Positions 12,933 through 25,743 are shown, counted from the stretch's first letter. The stretch: DNA of 64,000 bases from Poronia punctata (GCA_022579005.1 MU401537.1:1-64000); one strand, 5' to 3'. The notes: generated by a model not told the origin, from the sequence alone. A program made the numbers and translations.

Positions 12933-15113
12933 AAAGACATTATGGGGCAAGTTAAGTGCCTATCCTAGTGAACTTGAAGTGCTGAATGTTGTACAGCACA
13001 GCGTCCCTCAATGCTACCCAACACTGTGCCAAGCGTGCTACCTTGCTACTTTTTAGTCAACCGAAATCTGCAAGAAGAGTGTCAAGTCTTACTCCCGTCG
13101 TTACTTGTTATGCTTGTGTGGTTTTACAACATCTTTTGAATGGTCGTCCCAATGCAAGCTCTTGTTAGGTGCTCATGGACAACATATCCTACAATACTTA
13201 CTATGGATAATTGCAATGTCCAGGGTAGAATAATCTAGAAATAGATTTTGCCAAATACTATAATTGAACCACGTGTGTGAACAAGTTTGGTGGTGGTTCA
13301 AACATCTTTAATGTACAGATTAACATCATGCCGTTTGATTACTACCATCCAACTTGTAGACAGTCATTCTTAAAGGCCTCTACTAAGTTAGGATATCGCC
13401 CTGATGTTCAACTCTGCTTTCTAGTGTGAACTGATTGAGCGGTAAAAGCATGAAAGCTTTCCCCGGTTATCGGATGGCTGTGAAATCAAGGTTTTTGAAC
13501 TACAACTGAAGACGAACACATATGTGAATTGGGCAATAGGCAGGGAGGACCGGTAGACACTTCTGCAAGATGCACATTTGTATGTATGTAGCTAGCAAAG
13601 TAATAGTTTTTTACGCTTGACTGGTATATGCAGACATACAGGTATACAGGTTGATTCATGTTGATTGAACCATTGGGAACGTCTGATGTGGACATTCTGC
13701 AACGAATCCCCAGCCGTGTAACCGCTGTGGCCGCTGCGGCCACCCACCCTGTTCCTGTACTGTCCCTTATTCCAGTTCTTGTCATCCTATGAAGGCCAGT
13801 TCATAAAGTTGCATTAATACATCAAGTAAAGTTGTATATGGAGATGAAAAAAATATGCCTTGTTACTTTCAATCAATAAATGTCCCTAAGTTGTATGCCT
13901 TGTGCAGGTCGCTTTATACACGTATACATTGAGACTGTAGGTGTTGTTCATCAGGCGTATTTTGTACTTTTTTCTCTTACACGTATGTAGGTACAAATTG
14001 ACTTACTTACATAATAAGGTACTATCTATCGTAGATGCTGCAACCGCCCATCCCATCCTATCACCCCCACCCCACACCTTCCCATCCCCCATTCACTCTT
14101 CCCTAACCTAGCCAAAAGCCATCTACCTACTCGGACTTTGTTCACCAACTTCGTGAACGACCCAGGGTGACCATGGTCCCACAACCAAACGACAACGCCC
14201 CAAGGCCGAGTGCCAAAAAAAACCCTCCCCAGCCAGTCCTAATTCAGCCCATGATCCATGAGCCCATGACACACTACGTTTGTTCATCATAAGGTACCGA
14301 AGGGGGGGTATCTCTCTCTCTCCCACGATGGGCGGTACGATGGAGTATCGCCCGCCCCCGATTTTATTATCTGCGGATAACCCTCCGTATGGTTTCGTCT
14401 TGCCTGATCTGTTGTCGCCTGCTGTATACATACCTACCTGGTAACCTGCCTCTCTCCAGTAGGTAAGATGTACATAGATCTCTTGCTGTCTCAGTTATGT
14501 ATGCGTATGTGCGTATGTACGAGTCTGCTGTCAGCCCATGTCCTAGTCTGCATTTGTCCATCGAGCTGTTTGCCTGTCCACTCACACTGCCTTCGAGTAC
14601 ACGTCTCTTGTCATGCCATGTTGTTCCAGTAGACCATCCAGTTAATAACTGACACGGCCCGTCAATTGAGATAGACTTCCCACCTCTGGTTACAGAATAT
14701 ACAGAATCCTATCTCATCTGCTACGCATATCATATCCCACCTCAATTCCCAAGTCCTCATTGGAGCGCGGGTTTACGACTGCCCCTAACCCTCTTTATTT
14801 TCCAGCGGCCCAAACCACGATACTAGTACCCCGGAATTATCCCTGGTTTGTTAGTTCTGGTGCCAGGAAGGAAGATCAAGGCTACCTCGCCATCAGGCCG
14901 CAGCAGTCGCTTCATCGAATCATCTTTTACCTGGATTTGAAGGCCCACTTTGGTTACAGACTTTCTGGACCCTGAAAGTGTTGTTGTCTGTCCGTTCCAT
15001 CCCAAACCCAGGATATAAGGAACAGCCATCCCGCCCGGTTGCTGTATCCGAGCTTACCACCAACATCTGTGAAAGCAACGCTTCATATCCCATTCTTACC
15101 CTCAGCACTCATC
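12933..15113. other. Intergenic, nothing recognised
   Basis: GC-balanced DNA with only short, unconvincing frames. The last few hundred bases before 15114 are the presumed promoter and 5' UTR of the next gene. Confidence 0.5.
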
Positions 15114-16529
15114 ATGGCTCCAAGGATGGATACTCACAGCTCTAATGACACCGCCAGCAGCGGCCATACGAGACGGAGCTCCGACTCTTACGACTCGCAG
15201 AGCACTGCGCCGTCGTCTCTATATGACGAAAGCCCGCGGCCATCCACCAAGGCTGCAGGTACACGAGCCCCGAAGCTCCAGTCATCGTATTACCAGGAGG
15301 ATCTGTCGCCGATAACGAGTCTATACCCCCGGTCATCAGTCGAGACGTACTCATCACGAGCGTCTTACGAGGAAGTGGATGATGATGAGTTTGACGAGGA
15401 CATTGAGTACCCAGAGATCCCACCTCTGCCCATATACGACCACGATATCGAAGATGTCAACGTCAGGCCCTCCACGCCAGAGGGCTTTGCTGCGCTCTTC
15501 CCCTCTCTGAACAAGCTCATAATCCGCCATGACGACCTGACACCGGACGGCAACATGAATCTCCGTGTCGACACCGTCGTATATGAACGACGGAGGAAGA
15601 CGATACAGCTTTTTCACTTGCGCATGCGCGACTTGAACAAGCGCGAGTTTTCCCTACGGAGGTATTGCCGCGAGTCTGGTCGCGAGGTCTGCAACTCGAA
15701 GCGCAAGTACATCGAGGCAAACGAGTCACGCTATTCGCATATACCCAAGTCGGTGACGACGGCGGTCAAGACACTCGCCCCTAGGCCGATGCTGCGCCGC
15801 ATGTCTTCCAGCTCATTATTCACCACGAGAAGTCGGCCCGGGACAAGTCACTCGATGGCGACTACGATGGACGAACTCGCAAGCGATTTCGACCAGTCGG
15901 TAGCGCTAGAGAAGAAGGAGCGCGCTCGTCTTGTTCCATCGAATGTTTTGAAGCTGGAGTTCTCCAACTACGCGCGCGTCGACCTCCGACGCCGCGGACA
16001 CAAGGTCAAGAAGTACGAATTTGAGTGGTGGGAGCACACCTACAACTGGAGACGGGTTGTTTGCAAGTTGACGGGAACGGTATCATATCACCTCTTCCGA
16101 GATGATGAAAAGACTCCGGTCGCCCACATGGTCCCCGAGAACCGATCTCCCAACCAGATCGCCATCGACGAATATGCCGGTGGCTGGGTTCCACCCTACC
16201 ACATGTGGATGAGTGACGAGAGCCTGATCAACGTAACCACTGACGTTGCCGAGTAAGTAAATCAAAATACCCGTGTCCTCTCCGATTTATATCTGACTGG
16301 CATATCTAGTGTTGTCGTGGCAACTGGCCTCATGGCACTCGTCGACGACTGCATCAAAACCCGCTGGCAACCCGCCAAGAATCGACTGCGCCGCTTCAGC
16401 TTGCCTGAGATGGAATTTACCGGACCCCGTTCATTTGTACAACAGCTATTCCAACGTCGGAATTCAGAACATCATCAACAACGCCCGAGCAGCCCACTTC
16501 GTTCCCAGAGGGTCATAACCACGTACTGA
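15114..16529 (+). CDS. Conserved fungal protein of unknown function
   Basis: Two exons, 15114-16252 and 16310-16529, give 452 residues. The 57-nt intron has a GTAAGT donor, a CTGAC branch-like site and a TAG acceptor, and splicing joins GA+T to a clean Asp codon. I took the first in-frame ATG (MAPRMDTHSS) as the start. Residues 1 to about 85 are Ser/Thr-rich and probably disordered. An acidic stretch (DDDEFDEDIEYPEIPPLP) follows near residue 87. The C-terminal half looks globular, with EFEWWEHTYNWRR near 301 and GGWVPPYHMWMSD near 355. No enzyme motif, signal peptide or membrane segment is visible. The Trp/Tyr-rich beta-strand character of the C-terminal part resembles uncharacterised families of Pezizomycotina, but I cannot name a domain. 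It is convergent with the GCP4 gene. Confidence 0.85.
16253..16309 (+). other. Intron of the 15114-16529 gene
   Basis: GTAAGT donor and CATATCTAG acceptor. Splicing removes the in-frame TAA and restores the downstream frame (GLMALVDDCIKTRW). Confidence 0.85.
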
Positions 16530-17905
16530 GTACACGCCCCTCCCCCACCAGACCGAAAGTTTCGAGCGACAGAAGGACCCGACCTCCTTATATAATTAAT
16601 CTTGGGATCCGATCACCCATTGCATTTCGACTCTCATTTGTCGGCGGCGTTTTGGGATAAAACTCTCATGAGCATTATTGTCGTCGTCATTATCATTTGC
16701 ATGCATTACGTTGGCGCCCTCGCACATATCCAGCATTATGAGCGCACCCGAACCGAACACGAGCAAAAAGACAAGAAAAATATGGAAACCACGAAAAAAA
16801 TAGACTCGAAATCCAGTCGCCTACTGTTGTGGCTCCGGCCAAGCCACTCATCGGAAGACCAGTCACTCATTTTTGCTCTCGATCTCTTCCCTTTGTCTCA
16901 ATACTCATTCGATCCACCACACTTATTCTTCGCTTCGTGTACATCATTTTACACATACCGACCTTTTTAATACTTCGATCATCATCATCATTCGCATCTA
17001 CCTGATCGCGCCCCCCCCCCGGTCCATACATACCGACACGGGGGACAGCAAAAAAGCAAAATTGTAGAATTACACGAACAGAACATACAAAAAATCAGGG
17101 CATTGCTTATTTTTTTCTTTTCTTTCGGTTTGGTTCGGCGGCTGTCTGAATTATTTGCATATTCTCGCATTCGATTCAATTCGGTTCAGTTCTGGGTCTT
17201 CTCTTCTCTTTTTCTGTTCTGCATCATCGTCGTCATCATCATCATCATGGGCGGAGTTTTTGGGGCATTTGGATCTCGGGTTTATGCATATTTTCAATTT
17301 CTTTCATACTCTTCCCCCCCCCCCTTTTTTTTTCTTTTAATTGGGCTTGGTTTAAATTTCTGGCTTGGCTTCTTCATCATGTATATCATATCATAAGATT
17401 GGGAAATATGTTACCTTCCATCCGACTACCATTCTCTAAACTTGATCAGATCATCATCACGGGGTTATGGAAAGTGAGAGTGAGAGTGAAGATGAAGAGG
17501 AAGACAGAGAGGGAGAATGAATAGGTTGGGCACGAAAAATTGTCTATAATCTCATCAATAATTGCTCTAAATAGAGGCAATGATACAAATAAACATAACT
17601 TGCAGTTCTTTTTTTCTGCAATAAAAAAAACCCAACCTTCTTTGATGTTCCCATTTAATGATCAAATAGAAAAATGTGAATGATTTGAGTGTGTATCTTC
17701 ATGATACTCCCAAGGTTAGGATAGTTATATACCTACCTACCTTACCTAACTACATGCTTGCTTACAACCATTTTCACCGCTCGTTACCTACTTATACCTA
17801 CCTTTGGACATGGAATAATCACCTTATCCATACCATAACTTTCCCTCATAACCCCCCTTCCTCCCTTCCTCCCTTCCTTCCCTCATTCATTCATTCATTC
17901 AGTCA
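16530..17905. other. Convergent 3' intergenic region
   Basis: Lies between two genes whose 3' ends face each other. It is rich in T and CT tracts, with a short ATC run near 17227-17248 and CATT repeats at 17883-17900. No supported gene; it probably contains both 3' UTRs. Confidence 0.5.
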
Positions 17906-20167
17906 CTAAACATCCCCCCCAAAATCCAACCACCCTCCAAAATCCAACTTCATAAGCAACCGATCAATGCCCCCCACTCTCTTCGGTCTATACCTCGACT
18001 CCTCCTTTTCCTGCTCCTGATCCTCTTCCCAAACCTCATCTTCCTCGCCTTCCATCTCGGCCGCGAAGCCCGCATCGAGACTAAGTTTCCTCAATGAAGA
18101 GACGACATCCTCGATACCGTATTTGACTTTCCTCTCGACGCCGCGTAATTGCGCGCGCACGTCGCGTTCCTCGTTATCGAGATTTGAAAAGGCGTCCACT
18201 ACGCCCTCGTCTGCTTCGAGGTCGGCTGCCGTCCAGACGGTTTGTAAGCGGTGGACGAGGGCGACGAGATGGTCCGTGTGGACGAGGAGGTCGTAGAGTG
18301 GGGTTGTGAAGGCTGTTTGGGTTAGGAGGATGCGGCGGGTTAGGGCGGCGAGGTATTGTCTGTGGGCTGTGGCTAGGGTTTGGGGGTCGTGATCGGGTTG
18401 TTGTTGTTGTTGTTGGTGGTTGGTTCCGGTTCCGGTCCCGGGTCCGGTTGATGATCGTGGACGGGGATTCTGCTCCGTCTCGTTGGTTCCTCCTGTTATC
18501 CAGTTGTGGAAGTGAGACCATAGACCTTCGACAACTTCGACTTGTAAGTAAGCTTCCGTCTCGCCGAGGAAGAATATGGCGGCGCTGCTGGTACTCCAGG
18601 TGCTGCGCATGATGGACGAGCGGTTAGACCAGCGCTCACGGAGGAGCCTGGTCTTTGCCATGCCGGCTTTGGTGTTCCCGTAAGGCATCCGAGGAGGTGG
18701 AGGGTGGTTGCGACGGAGAGATGTAATCTTCCAGAGATCAGTGAGGCGCAGATGAGCGCGGCGGATAGAGAGTAGATAGGAGTTGATGGCAGTATATATC
18801 TGCAGATCGGAGGGGGCCAGGAAGAGGTCGAGAGGAGACGGTGTGTTCATCATAAGCGTAACAGGTACCGAGAATAGGAGGTTGCGAAAGGGTGTAGGTG
18901 CGATGGCATCGATTATCTTGTCGGTGCTGTGACCGTGGCTTTTCGCTGGTGTTGTGGCCTGGGTACTTGACTTGGACACATGAAGCCGTAGCAAATCCCT
19001 AGCAAGTTCGAGCGCCTCATCTTCATCCGCGTGCTGGCCTTGCATGGAGCTCAGAAACGCCCAGGTCCTCGTAAGAACGGCAGCGGCCTCGCCCTCTTTG
19101 ATGACGACCGTACCCAACGCGTCTCTTTTCTCGTAGGCGAGGTTATCGGCACGTCGCCAGCGGCTACGGATCTTTTCCTCGGCTTGCTGCGTTAGGGCCA
19201 TGGCGAACTCACCACGGCCTAGTAAAAAGAATTCTCTTAGGACCTTCAACACTTCGAGGACCTTGACTAGGGGCAATATCTTTTGCAAGGTCGTTTTGGA
19301 TAGTGTGTAGCGGATGCTAGTGATGGCGCGAGCAAACATTGCTCCATCGATAGGAAATGATAACTGCGAAAGTTCTTGGTGTTGCGAAGAGAGACGACTG
19401 AGGCTACTGGCGCCTAAATCTGGACCAGCTCTTGAACGGGCCCGATTTATCGAAAGACCGATGAACAGCATGGAAGCGGCCGTCGACGGTTTCACAAAAG
19501 AAGGTAGGAGAGTGGACTCGAGTTTGTATGGCTGTTCCTCGTCTTCTTCGTCCTTGCGTATAAAAAAGTCAAAGTTTAAAAATGTCGGCGTCTGGCCATA
19601 CAAAACCCAGGAAGAAACTTGCTTGAGCCACGCAGTTTCGGCAACTCGAAGAAGGCTCGCAGCGGTCTCAGCAATATCAGCGTACCCGGTCTGAAGTTCG
19701 CTCTCTAGCTTGTCAATAAGTTGAGCTGCTTGACATGGTAGCTGATCGTCTCTACGCTTGTCGGCGTTTATGAACTCGACCAGATCCCACAGCCATTCCA
19801 GACGCCTGGTCCAATCGGAAAACTGGCCCATTACAGCCGTGAGCGGGACGATATTGTATGCGCCAACGAATTCGGCATCTTTGCGGAGGATGGCTTCTTC
19901 CACCTGCAATATTTTCCGTTGGAATGCGGCCAGATGAACGGATACAATCGCGGTAGAGACAGCTCGACAGACGGCAGACTGGTGGGTGCTGCTAATCCGA
20001 CTTGTGTTGTCTCGCAGCTGGCAGTGCAGGTTGCTCAAGCGAGCAGCAGTGCCTAGGAGCTGTCTCTCCGGGGCGGATATGAGGGCTTCGGCATCTGCAT
20101 GGGAATGGTTATTCCCGAGTAAGGGTGACGGATGCCCTGATAAGGACAAGAGGATCTCATGGAGCAT
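17906..20167 (-). CDS. GCP4: Gamma-tubulin complex component 4 (Spc97/Spc98 family)
   Basis: A single uninterrupted frame of 753 residues, starting MLHEILLSLSGHPSPLL, the characteristic opening of GCP4 proteins (animal GCP4 begins similarly and is somewhat shorter). GCP4 belongs to the Spc97/Spc98 family and helps build the gamma-tubulin ring complex, which nucleates microtubules at spindle pole bodies and other organising centres. Supporting segments include ILQVEEAILR and WLKQVSSWVLYGQ in the N-terminal GRIP1 half, and MNTPSPLDLFLAPSDLQIY with YLLSIRRAHLRL in the C-terminal GRIP2 half. A low-complexity Thr/Gly/Gln insertion (around NHQQQQQQPDHDPQ) interrupts the C-terminal half, as fungal members often show. 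No intron is needed. The start ATG at 20165-20167 is the first in frame and encodes the conserved N terminus. Confidence 0.92.
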   Translation of the reverse strand: MLHEILLSLSGHPSPLLGNNHSHADAEALISAPERQLLGTAARLSNLHCQLRDNTSRISSTHQSAVCRAVSTAIVSVHLAAFQRKILQVEEAILRKDAEFVGAYNIVPLTAVMGQFSDWTRRLEWLWDLVEFINADKRRDDQLPCQAAQLIDKLESELQTGYADIAETAASLLRVAETAWLKQVSSWVLYGQTPTFLNFDFFIRKDEEDEEQPYKLESTLLPSFVKPSTAASMLFIGLSINRARSRAGPDLGASSLSRLSSQHQELSQLSFPIDGAMFARAITSIRYTLSKTTLQKILPLVKVLEVLKVLREFFLLGRGEFAMALTQQAEEKIRSRWRRADNLAYEKRDALGTVVIKEGEAAAVLTRTWAFLSSMQGQHADEDEALELARDLLRLHVSKSSTQATTPAKSHGHSTDKIIDAIAPTPFRNLLFSVPVTLMMNTPSPLDLFLAPSDLQIYTAINSYLLSIRRAHLRLTDLWKITSLRRNHPPPPRMPYGNTKAGMAKTRLLRERWSNRSSIMRSTWSTSSAAIFFLGETEAYLQVEVVEGLWSHFHNWITGGTNETEQNPRPRSSTGPGTGTGTNHQQQQQQPDHDPQTLATAHRQYLAALTRRILLTQTAFTTPLYDLLVHTDHLVALVHRLQTVWTAADLEADEGVVDAFSNLDNEERDVRAQLRGVERKVKYGIEDVVSSLRKLSLDAGFAAEMEGEEDEVWEEDQEQEKEESRYRPKRVGGIDRLLMKLDFGGWLDFGGDV

Positions 20168-21124
20168 GGCTGAATGCGAGAAGACGTGACCGGTCTACCA
20201 TATCCAAATTCTGGAGTAGCGACGGGATTTATCTTAGCCGTGGTTTCGGACCTTCCCGAGCCTTGGCCTTTCCTAGCGGACAGCCTGTCGCTGATATCTT
20301 GGAGAATAAGAACTATCGACCCCAGGCATTCGTATCGGCACATCGAATGAGAGTAGAAGTAACCCAGTAATGCAAGAGTATTACACTCGACAGCCCATCA
20401 CATGATCTTCTTGAAAGCTCAACAGCCAAAGTATCATAACCGAGTTCGTCGACTTTTAATCTGAACCCGGCAATTGTGGCACTCTTCGGGGTTTGTGTCG
20501 AGACTCGATGGTACCAAGAATGAATCGGGTTTTGTTGACGTCCGATTTTAGTATGAATGACTCAAATCAGCCCATTTACCATCATTCATCAATGATGGCA
20601 CATGTTAAAAAGCGAGTTAACCACACCGCTTCGTGTAACATAGGTATATCTCATGCCGCAGTTATTTTGCGGCCAGGAAGATGTAGGCATGGAGATACAT
20701 ACATGTAGGTAGACAAATGTTATCAGAATGCACTGATTGTCGGTCGCGCTTTCCTTGGGTCAAACGCGCGTTCGAGATGCTGTGTCACGTGATCGCATAT
20801 CGAGGCTTTTTTCCAATTCCACTCCGAATACCTCCCACATCCTACACATGCCGACGATATTACCCATTCATTCAACATTGAAGAGGAGACGGCATCGGTC
20901 TTTTGGCCCCGATATGAAGACGTCTAATTGCTTAAAGCACCAAGTTTATAGAGACTACTGAGACGAACCCTATATATTCCATATCGGCCCATCAAACCCG
21001 AAAAGTTAAACGCAACGCCCCAACCAAATTCCGTTTGTCCCTAATTGTTACCATCCCACAAATTGCATCTCAAACTCGGTCTGGATACTGTCGTGTACTT
21101 GGAAGCTACGCAACCTGCGGCTAC
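20168..21124. other. Intergenic, nothing recognised
   Basis: Region between the GCP4 start and the 3' end of the senescence-domain gene, both on the minus strand. It should hold the GCP4 promoter. No supported gene. Confidence 0.5.
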
Positions 21125-22832
21125 TTACTTCATCGGTGCCTTTGCCGACGCACCACCGAAGCTAGATGAGTCCTTTGCAAACTGAGACGCCGCATCTTCT
21201 TCACCCTGAACAGCGACAAAATTCCCCTCACCTTCACCTTGGCCACCACTGACAATAACGTCGGCAGTCTGGTTGTTTCCAATCTTGACTTTGCCCACTA
21301 CCATGCCCTTTCCGACTGCCTTGATGACCGCTTTCCGTGATACACCCGTGACATCCACATAGACAAGCGCGACGCTCTTGACACTGCCGCCGAGGTGTTT
21401 GGTGATCTCGCCGGCTTCGTCGCCCCATTTGTGTGTGACTATGGTTGTCGCCGATGAAGACGCCGATGTAAGGAGGCTCTTAGTCGCATAATCGATGCCG
21501 TCGGCAACGGTAGAGAACGCCATCAGGCTCTTGTTCAACAACCCGGGCTTGAAATTATCAACAGGCTGTCCATCCGGCCCAATTCCCCTCTTTCCCGACT
21601 TGTCTTTGTAGCCGCGTTTCGCAAGGTGGGCACCGAGGTTCTGCGCTACCTTGCTGACCTGCCCGACGGTCTTGGACGACATCTCGGCAACGCCGCCAGA
21701 GAATTTGCCGATGCGACGCACACGCTCGTGCGTTGCCGGCTGGAACGACATAGGCTTACTAGCAGGCTTAGTACTCTTAGTAATGGACTCTGATCCGCTC
21801 TGCATCGCATTAGAAACGAAGTTAGACGTCGTGATGATAAGACGGGACGCATATGCCGCTTTCGATACGATGAATGACTTTTTATACGCCGGGTGCAGTT
21901 CCATCTCGAGCGTCTCTGCTGAAGCCGGCACGACCGACAGTTCGTTTCCCTCTGAAGGCAGGGTTATTTCTACTGGGTCTGTTTGTGACATTTGTTAGCC
22001 AAATGGCCCGAATGGGATCCGGTCCGGACACTATTTCAAGTTTACCTTTAGAACCGGGCTTGACGGTAGAGTCGACAACCTGGTACCCTTCTGATAATTC
22101 GCCAATCACGCTTCCATCTTCTTCGTCTATGAGCACGATCTGCCCCCCTTGTACCGAACTGTGGCTTCCTTGCACGTAGCCCTCGCCAGGCTTATAGGAA
22201 GCTGGATTATAGGCGGGCAACTGCTCGTCACTTGAAGATTTGGACTTGGATCCAGACGCGGAAGACTTGGTCAAGGTAGCTGGAACTGATGATGACGCCT
22301 TTTCATTGCCCTTGCTTAATTTCGCTGCAGTCGGCGGAGGCGCCCTCTCCAGGAAAGCCGTGCATTGTGCTAGAATCGTCTCAAACGTATCCACATCTTC
22401 CTGGACGCCTTTGCGACTTCCCACTGCAGGGAACTCGAGACGGGTGAACGCGCCGCTGTCGGGGCCTAGATCCCATCGTGGTATCAGATAACTCGTAGGT
22501 GGTTGGTGGTAAATCTGAGTCGTCGCGGGCAGGGGAATGTCTAGCTCGGGCGGCAAGTGGAGGTGTAGGTAAAAGTCTTCGGCCGGGCCGTCGCCGTTGG
22601 CGTCAATCGTCGATTCTGCGAAAGGTGACGAGGTGGGGACCATTAATAGCGATAAGGTCTGGGGCCCGCCGGGCGTGAGAGATTCCTCTCTACCATAAGC
22701 AAGATGGTAGGCGGATACGCCCTGGATAGCGTAAAGCAGTTTCGGGTCCTGCGGAGGAAACGTGTTCAGCGGAAAACGTTATATCGGTTATGTATCGAAT
22801 GGAAAGCGACTTACGCTATGGCCGGATGCCAT
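21125..22832 (-). CDS. Senescence/spartin-type domain protein
   Basis: Three exons, in order of transcription 22832-22815, 22748-22046 and 21978-21125, encode 524 residues. The first exon is only 18 nt (MASGHS). It splices to DPKLLYAIQGVSAYHLAYG, which lies in frame upstream of the first long open frame and looks conserved. Introns are 66 nt (GTAAGT...GCAG) and 67 nt (GTAAAC...CTAAC...ACAG). The C-terminal half (SFIVSKAAYASRLIITTSNFVSNAM through GKGMVVGKVKIGN) matches the plant-senescence-associated domain (PF06911) shared with spartin. Plant and animal relatives associate with lipid droplets or membranes; a role here is inference only. The middle is Ser/Lys-rich and probably disordered, with ordered GQIVLIDEEDGSVIGEL before the second intron. 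Confidence 0.88.
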
Positions 22833-25449
22833 CTTCCACGGACGGAGCGCTCAGAAACGAGTATTCCAATTAACAGAAATGGTGGCAGAGACCCGATATG
22901 TCTGGGGGACGGAATAATCCAAGCTATGTGTTGAAGGGCCGTAAGGTAGTGGGCGCTAGGCTCGAATGTTTCCGAACAGAGGATGATTGTTTGCTGTTTA
23001 AGGAGTTTGCGCCAGCAGTGGGTAGAATGCGGAGGAGACGACGCGGTATCTGAAACCCAGATGCCAAGCTACGAGATACGCACGTTAGGTCCTAGTTGTA
23101 TCTTGAATAAGGGTAAGTTGAAGCTCGGCGTCAAAATAGGACCTTATAAAAGAGGGATATTAGGCAAGGGCTTTCATTACTAACCTTACTTTTTGGAACT
23201 AACGTAGATAAATGGTGTAGAGCAGATAGAAAGGTGGCCTATCCCTGACCGATGGAAATAGCCAAGAGTTTTGACGAAGAGGCCTCTCACACCTGGACTA
23301 CCCCGAAGACGTCATTCGCATAGCTGTGATAGGGGAGAGCTACCTATTTGGCGCCTACAGACAAGCATGTGTGCAGCCATGGTTATACACGCAGAGATGA
23401 TTAGGTACCTAAGCCCCGTGGGGAACTGTGGAAACCTTAAAAGTGGTAGTCCGACGGGATGTACCTTGCATTCATTATCATCATCGTGACTTACATTGCA
23501 TGCAGTCAATGCAGCGGTCTCGATCTGACATACTTATTATTCTACATGGCTCACAACATACTTATCTGGAATGTTTATGGCTCTTCTAGATAGGTATTTG
23601 CATGATATGCCAAGCCAGAAGTTTCAAACATGTCCAGACAATCATGTAGGGTTACCATAGTGACTGAGACGACAAAGGGAGGGGCAGTTGGTGATAGGTG
23701 TACCACCCCAGAGGGTGAGGGGTTGGAGGGGTCAAATCGACTTACCCTGTTAGGTAAGAGGATCTGGCTAATCTACTCGTACCAACGAGAGATTAATGAT
23801 TGGCTTGCTTTATCATCAAATCGTACCTATAGGTGGATAGAAGAAAGGAAGATAAACCTGAGCAGTAAATAATTCCTAATAGTTCTTGCAAACGTTGAAG
23901 TATGGACTGCACGTACGTTTATTGGTCTGGTGTCCCCCGAGAAATAGCTCTAGTGCCCTATGATGGTTTGATGTAGCGGAATATTCACGCCACTGGGGCT
24001 GTGCCATCAGCCACAGTTGTACATTACGTATTTCAAGCTGGTACTCCATCCGGTGGCGTCCACCATACTCGTACTGTCTTGCTCATTGCGCGCCTGGCAA
24101 AGCTTAAGACGTTGATGAATTGCTCGTTCCTTTGTCCGGAATATTTCCCGGTCATTTAAATGGCTTCGGTACAACACTTGCTAGAGATGTTCGCCTCTTT
24201 AAATTGCACATGCAAATGCTGCCCATCTACCAGCCCATCTACCACTTCTGTCTCGTCTATAACAGCGTTTGACAGCGTGACACGTCCATCTTGAACATCC
24301 GAGTTGGAGAGTTCTTTCGCCTCCTCCTCGCTCTCTTCTTTTCCAGCTAGAAATCTAGGTTACGATAAAAAGGGTTGAGATGGCGATTTAGATTTCTGGT
24401 ATGTTATTATAATGGCAGCGTTGATGGGTTCTTCTAGGCAATAAAAGGAAGTGGACGTATCTTCAGACTTGAAGGTAATGTCTGACACCTTGGGCCTTTC
24501 AAGGGTTTATTTGACCCATTCGGGTGAACTACCTAGTCGGAAGGTCTTACGGGTCTGCCATCTGGAGACTGGTCCAACGTTCGGCAGTTCGAACGGCTTA
24601 TTAGTATATATGCCTTTCCTCAGCAGGCAGGAAGTCCCCAGGTCTTTAACCGGGAAGATCTGTTTGTTCCCCAAGAGCCTCTGTCAGGACTTGTCACAGA
24701 GGTTATTCCTCTCTCCCTAGTATAGCTTCCGCACTTCATCGGCACGGCGCGGTCTGTGCTAGGGATGATGATGTAAGCAAGTATAGTTAAATACAAGTCC
24801 GGATGACAAACCGGATTATCCAACCACCTGTGCCGCGCTACTTAACTCTGGATGCCGGAAAGGCTGCACCCGTCGGGTATCTGACTCCGCCTTTGATACC
24901 TCCGCAGCTAGTTTATTACAAGGCTAGGTTTGTTCTGAGTCTTGAGTCCTTGACCAACCAAGATCATTTGTGTTATATCCCATAATAGCACCTGGAGCTG
25001 TGCCCTCAAGCTAAAACCTACAAAGATCTCACTCCCTAATTACCCACATAATGATGACGGACAACGAAGCGAGCAACAACACATTTCTTGGCTAAAATCC
25101 TACTGCCCGCCCTGAGGCTGTGCTATCCTTTGTATTGGTACAGCATTTTTCAGCTGAAATTACCGTACGTACTTTTGCCTCAGCTGCTCAGTAGACTGTG
25201 GAAATTAGCGTAGTCTACACAGTGCTTCTCCCCTCTCTTTTACAAGTAGAGTATATCGGTATCGTAACATTTGTTTCTCTTCTTGCTTCTATTGTATAAA
25301 GCACGCTTATATGTCGATTCTGCTCAACGCCCCCTAGTCTAAAGAGGCCATATTAACCGTGTCTTGTTTCTTGTCTGTATCCTATCTTGCTTTGCTTCCC
25401 TACTTGTAGACTTACGAGTAGGTACTGTAGCGGGAAAATGTATACAGCA
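22833..25449. other. Intergenic, nothing recognised
   Basis: About 2.6 kb without a defensible gene. The first bases should carry the promoter of the senescence-domain gene. Open frames here are short and show no domain character. Confidence 0.5.
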
Positions 25450-25541
25450 ACAAGGCTTGTTGGACTTTACAAGGGCAGTAAGACTTGCCTGGCAACAAGA
25501 CTTGTTAGAGAAACAAGACTTGTTAGAGAAACAAGGCTTGT
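25450..25541. repeat. 18-bp palindromic satellite, left array
   Basis: ACAAGGCTTGT at 25450, then ACAAGACTTGT at 25495 and 25513 and ACAAGGCTTGT at 25531. The last three are spaced exactly 18 bp, with TAGAGAA between cores. Each 11-bp core is a palindrome around its central base. Confidence 0.85.
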
Positions 25542-25630
25542 TAAGCTTTTAAGTACTTTTTATACTAATTAGGAAGGAATGTACTTACTTGTACTTATTG
25601 TAACTTCCTTACCTAGGTACTTTTTCCTTA

Positions 25631-25685
25631 ACCTGACTTGACCTAACCTGACCTGACCTGACCTGACCTGACTTAACTTGACTTA
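25631..25685. repeat. ACCTGA tandem array (left)
   Basis: Consecutive ACCTGA units with scattered C-to-T variants (ACTTGA, ACTTAA). It is the reverse complement of the array at 26080-26115. Confidence 0.85.
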
Positions 25686-25720
25686 GCTATTTTAAAAATT
25701 CTAACCTTGTTACTCCGCAT

Positions 25721-25743
25721 ACTACTACTACTACTACTACTAC
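25721..25743. repeat. ACT microsatellite
   Basis: Seven to eight consecutive ACT triplets. Confidence 0.9.

Noticed and set aside
18174..18521. Pro/Arg-rich 115-codon frame antisense-frame within GCP4
   Set aside because: Lies fully inside the GCP4 coding region on the same strand in another frame; low-complexity shadow.
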